NCBI GenBank assembly: GCA_903877095.1
Contig: CAIRCP010000228.1
Location: 1 to 39,740 of the forward strand
Source: an uncultured Actinomycetes bacterium
GTDB lineage: Bacteria > Actinomycetota > Actinomycetes > Mycobacteriales > Mycobacteriaceae
DNA: 39,740 bases
Direction: 5' to 3'
A program made the translations under genes and the position numbers. Each line of letters opens with the position of its first letter. Position 1 is the stretch's first letter. The notes beneath the pieces were generated by a model. It saw only the letters and a program-made list of their open reading frames with translations. It was not told the origin of the DNA and did not search any database. Of this stretch, positions 34,182-39,740 are shown piece after piece.

Positions 34182-35833
34182 TAACGCCGCCGGCTCTTCT
34201 TACGCGGCGGCGGCAGCGCGCCTTCGGCCCGCAGCCGGGCGGCGTGCTCGGCCAGCGCGTCGACCAGCGGGCCCACCGCAGCGGTCTCGGGCTGGACGTC
34301 GACCCGCAGGCCGAACTCGGCCGCGGTCTCCGCGGTCTTGGGGCCGATGCACGCGACGATGGTTCGGGTGTGCGGCTTGCCCGCAATTCCCACCAGGTTG
34401 CGCACGGTGGACGACGAGGTGAAGCAGACCGCGTCGAAGCCGCCGGTCTTGATCATCTCGCGGGTGTCCGCGGCCGGCGGTGCGGCACGCACCGTGCGGT
34501 AGGCGGTGACGTCCTCGATCTCCCAGCCACGCTCGCGCAGGCCTTCGGCGAGGGTTTCGGTGGCGATGTCGGCGCGCGGCAGCAGCACCCGGTTCACCGG
34601 GTCGAAAATGCTGTCGTATTCCGGGAATTCGTCGAGCAGGCCGAGCGACGACTGCTCACCGGAGGGCACCAGCTCGGGGCTGATGCCGAAGGCGCGCACC
34701 CGGTCGGCGGTGGACTCTCCCACGCAGGCGATCTTGACCCCGGAGAAGGCGCGGGCGTCCAGACCGAACTCGGCGAACTTCTCCCACACCGCGCGCACCG
34801 CGTTGGTGGAGGTGAACACCACCCACTGGTAGCGCCCGTCGACCAGGCCCTTGACGGCCCGCTCCATCTGGGCGGGGCTGCGCGGCGGCTCGACCGCGAT
34901 GGTCGGGACCTCGATGGGCAGGGCGCCGTGCGCGACCAGCCGATCGCTCATGTCGCCGGCCTGTTCTTTGGTGCGCGGCACCAGGACGGTCCAGCCGTAC
35001 AACGCCCGGCTTTCCCACCAGTTCAGCTTCGAACGATGGGTGACAGTGCGGCCGATGGTCACCACCAACTGTCCCGACAGCGTGCCGGCGACGTCGCCGG
35101 AGCCCGACAGCGTGCGGTCGGTCAGCCCGGCGAGGGTCGACTCCACCGAGCGCTGCGCGCAGGTGGTGCCTGCAGCGGTCACCACACACGGCGTGCCGTC
35201 GGCCAGTCCGTAGTCGATCAGCGAGCGGGCGGCGTCGGCCAGATGCGACGAAGTGGCAGTCAGAATCAGCGGGCCGGGGGCGGCGGCCAGCGCCGCCCAG
35301 TCGACCTCGCCACGGACGTCGGCGACGGTGTGGGTGGAGCCGAGCGGCAGTCCGGCGTAGGTCGGCACGGCGACGGTAGCCGGCAGACCAGGAACGATCT
35401 CGAACGACAACGCACTCTTGGATACCGCTGCCACCTCGGTGTTGACGGCATCGACCGACAGCGGATCACCCGCGACCAGTCGGACGACGTCAACGCCGGA
35501 CTTCGCCTCGGCGACAAGGACCCGTGCGACTTCGGCCGGCTCGCCGAGGGCGGGACGGATATCGGGCCCGGCGGTGACCGCCGGCGGGGCGGCCGGCTCG
35601 CCGCCCGGAGTCGCGACGGTGTCCGGAACCGGTCCGACGACAGGCGGCAGATCGATGCCGACGACATCGAGCACCGCCTGCGGAACGTCAGGGTCGGTGA
35701 ACACGCACATGGCATTGGCCAGCACAGCGCGGGCGCGCGTCGTGAGCAGGCCCGGATCACCGGGGCCCGCACCGACGAACGTGATGTGCCCCGGCTTGGC
35801 CTTGCGCGCCCGCCCGGTCAGGTGACCAGTCAT
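34181..35833 (-). CDS. hemD: Fused uroporphyrinogen-III methyltransferase/synthase (HemD)
   Basis: 550 aa bifunctional protein, as in M. tuberculosis Rv0511 (about 565 aa). The N-terminal part (about 15-250) is a SUMT/tetrapyrrole methylase: HITFVGAGPGDPGLLT and VVRLVAGDPLSVDA. The C-terminal part (about 270-530) is uroporphyrinogen-III synthase: VVFTSTNAVRAVWEKFAEF, KIACVGESTADRVRAFG, VCFTSSSTVRNLVG and IGPKTAETAAEFG. It ends in a basic tail (PPPRKKSRRR). ATG 35833 has GGAGAA at SD distance, 50 bp after hemC. The stop is shared by one base with the repeat ORF start. Confidence 0.93.
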   Translation of the reverse strand: MTGHLTGRARKAKPGHITFVGAGPGDPGLLTTRARAVLANAMCVFTDPDVPQAVLDVVGIDLPPVVGPVPDTVATPGGEPAAPPAVTAGPDIRPALGEPAEVARVLVAEAKSGVDVVRLVAGDPLSVDAVNTEVAAVSKSALSFEIVPGLPATVAVPTYAGLPLGSTHTVADVRGEVDWAALAAAPGPLILTATSSHLADAARSLIDYGLADGTPCVVTAAGTTCAQRSVESTLAGLTDRTLSGSGDVAGTLSGQLVVTIGRTVTHRSKLNWWESRALYGWTVLVPRTKEQAGDMSDRLVAHGALPIEVPTIAVEPPRSPAQMERAVKGLVDGRYQWVVFTSTNAVRAVWEKFAEFGLDARAFSGVKIACVGESTADRVRAFGISPELVPSGEQSSLGLLDEFPEYDSIFDPVNRVLLPRADIATETLAEGLRERGWEIEDVTAYRTVRAAPPAADTREMIKTGGFDAVCFTSSSTVRNLVGIAGKPHTRTIVACIGPKTAETAAEFGLRVDVQPETAAVGPLVDALAEHAARLRAEGALPPPRKKSRRR

Positions 35834-35883
35834 ACGTTCTCCGCTCTACCCCGCCATCCGGCGGGGTCTGTCGCATCCAGCGC

Positions 35884-36834
35884 TCAATCGCGTCCGTGCG
35901 CCATGACCTCGCGCGCCCCAAGCTCGAACAACTCCGCCGCCACCGCGAGCCCCAGCTCTGCGGGCCGGTCGGGAGTGCCGATGCCGGACGCACGGATCAC
36001 GTCGGACCCGTCCGCCGCCGCCACGCAGGCGCGTAGCGACAACTCCTCGAAGACACGGCCGTCGTCGTCGATGGACTCGACCACCTCAGCGATCGCACCC
36101 ACCGGCGCCGAACAGCCCGCCTCCAAGTCGGCCAGCAGGACTCGCTCCGCGGTGACCGCGGCGCGTGTGTCGGGGTCGTCCAACTCCGCCAACAGCGCCA
36201 CGAGCCCGGTGTCGCCCGCGCGGCATTCCACCGCGAGAGCACCTTGAGCCGGCGCTGGCAACATCTGCACCGGCTCCAGGGTCTCGGTGACATCAGCGAG
36301 TCGTCCGATGCGAGCTAAGCCCGCTCGGGCAACCACGATGGCATCGAGATCACCGCTGCTTACCCTGTTCAACCTGGTGTCAAGGTTGCCCCTTAGGGGG
36401 CGGATTTCCAAACCGAGACCCAGTGCTTTAAGCTGCGCCGCCCTGCGCACGGACGACGTGCCGATGATCGACCCGGCCGGCAATTCGCCCAGCACCAGGC
36501 CGTCGCGGGCCACCAGGGCGTCACGCGCGTCGGCCCGGGGCGGGATGGCGGCGATGACGAACCGGTCGTCGGGCGCGGTGGGAAGGTCCTTGTAGGAGTG
36601 CACGGCCATGTCGACCCGACCATCGGCGATGGCCTCGCGCAACGCTGCGGTGAACACCCCGACACCGATCTCGGCGACCGGCTTGCTGGACTGGTCGCCT
36701 TCGGTGCTGATGATCACCAATTCGGCCCGCTGGCCACGGGCGATCAGTTCGTCGCGGATACCGCCGGCCTGGGTGGTGGCGAGCAGGCTGCCCCGCGTGC
36801 CGATCCTGATCACCGCGTCGTTGCCGTGGGCCAA
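35884..36834 (-). CDS. hemC: Porphobilinogen deaminase (hydroxymethylbilane synthase) HemC
   Basis: Up to 316 aa. Motifs: [62 protein letters not shown] and the dipyrromethane-cofactor Cys in [15 protein letters not shown]. The listed start is TTG 36834, 6 nt after the hemA stop with GGGGAG nine nt upstream inside hemA. GTG 36813 (VIRIGTRGS) corresponds to the usual family start, as in M. tuberculosis, but has no SD. Both are plausible. Confidence 0.93.
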   Translation of the reverse strand: MAHGNDAVIRIGTRGSLLATTQAGGIRDELIARGQRAELVIISTEGDQSSKPVAEIGVGVFTAALREAIADGRVDMAVHSYKDLPTAPDDRFVIAAIPPRADARDALVARDGLVLGELPAGSIIGTSSVRRAAQLKALGLGLEIRPLRGNLDTRLNRVSSGDLDAIVVARAGLARIGRLADVTETLEPVQMLPAPAQGALAVECRAGDTGLVALLAELDDPDTRAAVTAERVLLADLEAGCSAPVGAIAEVVESIDDDGRVFEELSLRACVAAADGSDVIRASGIGTPDRPAELGLAVAAELFELGAREVMAHGRD

Positions 36835-36840
36835 CGACCG

Positions 36841-38220
36841 CTACTCCCCGCCGGCAAACCGGCCGGAAAACGCTCCGCCGTCGGATTCGATTGGGGGCAA
36901 AGCGATCTCGCTGGACGCGACGGCATCGACGGCCTGCTGATCGAGTTCGAACAGCTCCCGCAATGCCTCGGCGTAGGTGTTGGCACCGGGTGTGCCGGCC
37001 AGTTGCTTGACCCGGACGGTCGGGGCGTGCAGCAGCTTGTCGACTACCCGCCGCACAGTGCGGGCGACCTCCTCGCGCTGCGCTTCGTCCAGATTCGGCA
37101 GCCGATTCTCCAGCCGCAGCAGTTCGGACTCGACCAGATCGGCGGCCCGCTGACGCAGGGCGGTCACCGTGGGCGTCACCTCGGCCATCCGCTGGCTGGC
37201 CAGGTAGGCGGCCACCTCTGCGGCGACGATGCGGCGGGCGGCATCGGCGTCGGCGGCGGCCGCCCGGGCGGACGGCTCGCGCTGCACCCGCTCCATGTCG
37301 ATGACCGTGACGCCGGGCAGTCCGGCGACCGCGGGGTCGATGTCGCGGGGCATGCCCAGGTCGCACAGCACCAGCGGTTCGGTGAGCTCGTCGCGGCGGC
37401 TGGCGGCCAGCGCGTGGTGCACGTCGGCCAGCGTCACCACCGGCCGCACCGCGCCGGTGCAGCTGATCACCACATCGGCGGCGGCCAGCGCTGCCGGGAG
37501 CTCGTCGAGGGTCATGGCAGTGGCCGTCACGCCCTGCTCGGCGATGATCTGGGCCAGACGTTGCGCCCGCGGCAGCGAGCGGTTGACGACGTTGACGTGC
37601 CCCGCCCCGGCGCGCACCAGGTGCGCCGCGGAAAGGCCGCCCATGGACCCGGCGCCGATCACCGTCGCGCTGCGCCCGGAGATCCCGGCCAGCCGGACGG
37701 AAGCGATGTCGAGGGCCACCGACACCACGCTCGCTCCGGCAGCGTCGATGGAGGTCTCGGAGTGGACGCGCTTGCCCACCGACAGCGCCCGCTGGGAGAG
37801 CTCGTGCAGCACCCGGCCGACGCTGCGGCCGGCCTCGCCGGCGGCGTAGGCCCGGCGCACCTGACCGAGCACCTGCTGTTCGCCGACGACTGCGCTGTCC
37901 AGCCCGCTGGCCACGGCGAACAGGTGCTCGACGGCCGCCTCGCTGTAGCGCACATAGGCGTGTTTGGTGAGGTCGCCCATCGGCATCCCGGAGTGCTCGG
38001 CGAGGACCTGCCCGATCGCCTGAAGACCGCCGTGGAACGCCTCCACCACCGCGTAAACCTCGACCCGGTTGCAGGTGGAGAGGATCATCGCCTCGGTGAC
38101 CAGGGGCGACTGCAGAACCCGCTGAACCAGCTTGATCTGGTCAGGCTCGTCGGTGGACAGCTGCTCCAGAACCGATACCGGAGCGCTGCGGTGAGACACC
38201 CCGAACAACAGGACGCTCAC
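36841..38220 (-). CDS. hemA: Glutamyl-tRNA reductase HemA
   Basis: 459 aa NADPH enzyme that opens the C5 route to 5-aminolevulinate by reducing glutamyl-tRNA(Glu). The catalytic Cys is in [13 protein letters not shown], preceded by GVSHRSAPV. The NADPH domain has [22 protein letters not shown] and [12 protein letters not shown], and the dimerisation helix is at about 330-420. The C-terminal tail is typical of actinobacteria. GTG 38220 is preceded by AGGTGAT. It is the first gene of hemA-hemC-hemD-(repeat ORF)-hemB. Confidence 0.95.
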   Translation of the reverse strand: MSVLLFGVSHRSAPVSVLEQLSTDEPDQIKLVQRVLQSPLVTEAMILSTCNRVEVYAVVEAFHGGLQAIGQVLAEHSGMPMGDLTKHAYVRYSEAAVEHLFAVASGLDSAVVGEQQVLGQVRRAYAAGEAGRSVGRVLHELSQRALSVGKRVHSETSIDAAGASVVSVALDIASVRLAGISGRSATVIGAGSMGGLSAAHLVRAGAGHVNVVNRSLPRAQRLAQIIAEQGVTATAMTLDELPAALAAADVVISCTGAVRPVVTLADVHHALAASRRDELTEPLVLCDLGMPRDIDPAVAGLPGVTVIDMERVQREPSARAAAADADAARRIVAAEVAAYLASQRMAEVTPTVTALRQRAADLVESELLRLENRLPNLDEAQREEVARTVRRVVDKLLHAPTVRVKQLAGTPGANTYAEALRELFELDQQAVDAVASSEIALPPIESDGGAFSGRFAGGE

Positions 38221-38398
38221 GGCACGATCACCTGGCTGACTCCCTTACGGCGGGTACTCCGGACGTTTTTGTCAGTGTTCCGGGGAGAGAAACTACTCTC
38301 AACGGTAGTTGGTGCGCAGCGTGCCGGACAAATTCGCGCCCGGGTATCAGCCGGTGAGCCGGGTCTGATGCGGCGGTGCTCCGGCGCGGCTTCGTGCC
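38221..38398. other. 178-bp leader region upstream of hemA
   Basis: This gap between the glutaredoxin-like gene and hemA holds the inverted repeat GAGAG-AAACTA-CTCTC near 38285-38300. On the minus strand a TAGTTT within it could be a -10. A 65-codon open frame (38217-38414) crosses it but has no recognisable product. No Rex box was recognised. Confidence 0.35.
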
Positions 38399-38674
38399 TC
38401 AGCCGCTTGGACACCCCCGGCCCTTGATATCCGCCTCAAGGCGGTCCTCGTCGATGTCCCAGAAGCTGTGCTCCCGCCCGTCGAGCAGCACCACCGGCAG
38501 GCGGTCACCGTATTCGGCGCGAAGCGCCCGGTTCCCGGCGGCCGCCGCGGCATCGACGTCGGTGCTGGACAGATCGAAACCCCACGCGTCCGCCAGTTCG
38601 GCCAGCCGCCGGTAGACCCGCTCGCAGATGCCACACCCGGCACGGGTGAGCAATTCGACATGTGCCCGACTCAT
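38399..38674 (-). CDS. Glutaredoxin-like protein (Rv0508-like)
   Basis: 91 aa thioredoxin-fold protein of the DUF836/glutaredoxin-like type. Near the N-terminus HVELLTRAGCGICERVYRRL carries the redox CGIC motif. VPVVLLD-like strand YGDRLPVVLLDGREHSFWDID holds the cis-Pro position, and the chain ends RLEADIKGRGCPSG. ATG 38674 is chosen because homology begins at MSRAHVELL; the longer open frame upstream runs through the divergent HAD gene. It sits upstream of hemA as Rv0508 does in M. tuberculosis. Confidence 0.87.
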   Translation of the reverse strand: MSRAHVELLTRAGCGICERVYRRLAELADAWGFDLSSTDVDAAAAAGNRALRAEYGDRLPVVLLDGREHSFWDIDEDRLEADIKGRGCPSG

Positions 38675-38711
38675 CGCCGGCAAGTTTTCCACGCCGATTT
38701 CCACGCGTCGA

Positions 38712-38717
38712 TAGGGT
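38712..38717 (+). promoter_or_regulatory. -10 hexamer of a leaderless HAD-hydrolase promoter
   Basis: TAGGGT fits TANNNT and lies at -12 to -7 from GTG 38724, with no SD in between. It is in the 49-bp gap between two divergent starts. Confidence 0.6.
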
Positions 38718-38723
38718 GATGGT

Positions 38724-39599
38724 GTGGGTTCCGACGAAGAGCTGGCCGAGCGTGAAGCCGGCGAGGCCAGCGCCCAGCGCGCCCTGGACGGCCTGAAAGA
38801 GTCCCCCGCACCGGTGCCGGCGCCCGTCGACCTGACCGCCGCGGCGTTCTTCGATGTCGACAACACCCTGGTGCAGGGCTCGTCACTGGTGCACTTCGGC
38901 CGCGGGCTGGCCGCCCGCAAGTACTTCCGGTACAGCGAGGTCTGGAAGTTCATCTATGCCCAGGCCAAGTTCCAGCTGACCGGCCGGGAGAACAGCGACG
39001 ACGTCGCCGAGGGCCGGCGCAAGGCGCTGGCCTTCATCGAGGGGCGCACGACCACCGAACTCAGCACACTCGGCGAGGAGATCTACGACGAGATCATCGC
39101 CGACAAGATCTGGGCCGGCACCCGCGCGCTGGCCCAGAAACACCTCGACGCCGGCCAGCAGGTGTGGCTCGTCACCGCGACCCCCTACGAGTTGGCCGAG
39201 ATCATCGCCCGGCGGCTCGGCCTGACGGGCGCGCTGGGCACCGTCGCGGAGTCGGTCGACGGCGTGTTCACCGGCCAGCTCGTCGGCGACATCCTGCACG
39301 GACTGGGCAAAGCACACGCCGTTCGCGCCCTGGCCATCCGCGAGGGCCTGAACCTCAAACGCTGCAGCGCCTACTCGGACAGCTTCAACGACGTCCCGAT
39401 GCTGTCGCTGGTGGGCACCGCCGTCGCCGTCAATCCCGATGCCGATCTGCGCGAGTTGGCGCGCGAAAAAGGCTGGGAGATCAAGGACTTCCGCACCGCC
39501 CGCAAGGCGGCGAAGATCGGTGTGCCGTCTGCCATTGCGATCGGCGCGGTCGGCGGTGCCGTCGCCGCGGCAGTCTCGCGACGTCACGAGCACGACTAG
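38724..39599 (+). CDS. HAD-IB family hydrolase (SerB1/Rv0505c-like)
   Basis: 291 aa. HAD motif I is [15 protein letters not shown] (D-x-D-x-T), motif II lies in [13 protein letters not shown], and motif III is [19 protein letters not shown]. The cap has a helical C1b-type insert ([23 protein letters not shown]). A C-terminal hydrophobic helix ([20 protein letters not shown]) ends in RRHEHD, so it may be membrane-attached. The M. tuberculosis neighbour of this locus is annotated as phosphoserine phosphatase SerB1, but the substrate is not proved. The start GTG 38724 is supported by the -10 spacing. It ends 22 bp before the IS4-type transposase stop. Confidence 0.9.
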   Translation: MGSDEELAEREAGEASAQRALDGLKESPAPVPAPVDLTAAAFFDVDNTLVQGSSLVHFGRGLAARKYFRYSEVWKFIYAQAKFQLTGRENSDDVAEGRRKALAFIEGRTTTELSTLGEEIYDEIIADKIWAGTRALAQKHLDAGQQVWLVTATPYELAEIIARRLGLTGALGTVAESVDGVFTGQLVGDILHGLGKAHAVRALAIREGLNLKRCSAYSDSFNDVPMLSLVGTAVAVNPDADLRELAREKGWEIKDFRTARKAAKIGVPSAIAIGAVGGAVAAAVSRRHEHD

Positions 39600-39621
39600 C
39601 CGCAATGTCGCTCAGTTAAGT

Positions 39622-39740
39622 TCATGGGCCGGTTGTCAAGTGGCCGTTGATGGTGACGTCGACGGCGATCTTGTAGCTGTTGCGGTCGATGTCGCCTTTG
39701 GCCCGGTGTTTGGAGATGGCGCGTTTGACGACGCGGGGAC
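39622..39740 (-). CDS. IS4-type transposase, C-terminal fragment (runs off window)
   Basis: The minus strand reads PRVVKRAISKHRAKGDIDR and continues NSYKIAVDVTINGHLTTGP to a TGA at 39622. The ending 'R-x-V-K-R-x-I-S-K-[HY]-x-[AV]-K' with a short tail is that of IS4-family transposases of actinobacteria. Only the last 39 residues are visible; the DDE core is outside. It lies 22 bp after the HAD gene stop, so the IS end must fall in that interval. Confidence 0.6.
   Translation of the reverse strand, partial: PRVVKRAISKHRAKGDIDRNSYKIAVDVTINGHLTTGP

Noticed and set aside
33433..34386. 317-codon minus frame with GGAGRGGPPPWGG repeats
   Set aside because: Runs through hemD and hemB in the wrong frame; the repeat section is only an alternative reading of the same array.
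33797..36247. 816-codon plus-strand open frame over hemD and the repeat array
   Set aside because: It is antisense to hemC/hemD, has no recognisable domain, and is kept open by GC-rich codons and stop-free repeats.
38221..38398. Rex site upstream of hemA, as in Streptomyces
   Set aside because: No TTGTGAA-type palindrome was found in the gap.
38217..38414. 65-codon minus frame upstream of hemA (possible leader gene)
   Set aside because: Overlaps both neighbours, Arg-rich composition, no SD or motif; more likely a GC-driven chance frame.

Overview
The window reads as a high-GC mycobacterial chromosome segment, probably a fast-growing environmental Mycobacterium/Mycolicibacterium. Gene content and order match, in blocks, the M. 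tuberculosis Rv0505c-Rv0557 region as I remember it: serB1-like, hemA, hemC, hemD, hemB, hemL, ccdA/resB/ccsA, menA, menE, pitA, menB and mgtA. No rRNA or tRNA gene is visible.

Layout. 1-140: start of an IS5-type transposase and probable IS end, abutting the mgtA stop codon. 137-9228: mgtA, divergent menB-SDR-glyoxalase, a convergent pitA phosphate-transporter operon, then a DUF3349 gene-menE pair and a two-component system. 9225-16322: acyltransferase pair, a COG0523 GTPase with an amidohydrolase, an IpdC-like flavoenzyme, a DUF1345 protein and menA. 16392-22854: the minus-strand operon hemL-phosphatase-thioredoxin-ccdA-resB-ccsA, with 4-bp start/stop overlaps at nearly every junction. 23013-31101: a metal-related block holding feoA-feoB-Nfu-like (ferrous iron), a serine hydrolase, TetR/DUF2236 and a copper-type P-ATPase. 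31133-38220: small membrane proteins and hemA-hemC-hemD-[repeat ORF]-hemB. 38399-39599: a glutaredoxin-like gene divergent from a HAD hydrolase. 39622-end: C-terminus of an IS4-type transposase. The window is therefore bounded by two IS fragments.

How it works together. menA, menB and menE make menaquinone. hemL, hemA, hemC, hemD and hemB make uroporphyrinogen III, and ccdA/thioredoxin/resB/ccsA attach haem to cytochrome c. FeoAB supplies Fe2+, and the Nfu-like protein probably handles Fe-S clusters. The theme is respiration, haem and metal supply.

Most notable signals. (1) The hemL-feoA gap carries a DosR-like palindrome and an IdeR-like box that overlaps a TANNNT -10 placed exactly for a leaderless feoA. 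(2) The P-type ATPase has the same design with a perfect CsoR-like palindrome. (3) An 11-bp-spaced PHO-box-like repeat lies upstream of pitA. (4) In-phase minisatellites (24, 33 and 21 bp) form the menE C-terminus and fill the hemD-hemB gap with an ORF that fits between its neighbours. (5) Short duplications at gene junctions have produced mini-ORFs that couple stop and start codons. These points come from reading alone; no search or alignment was run.
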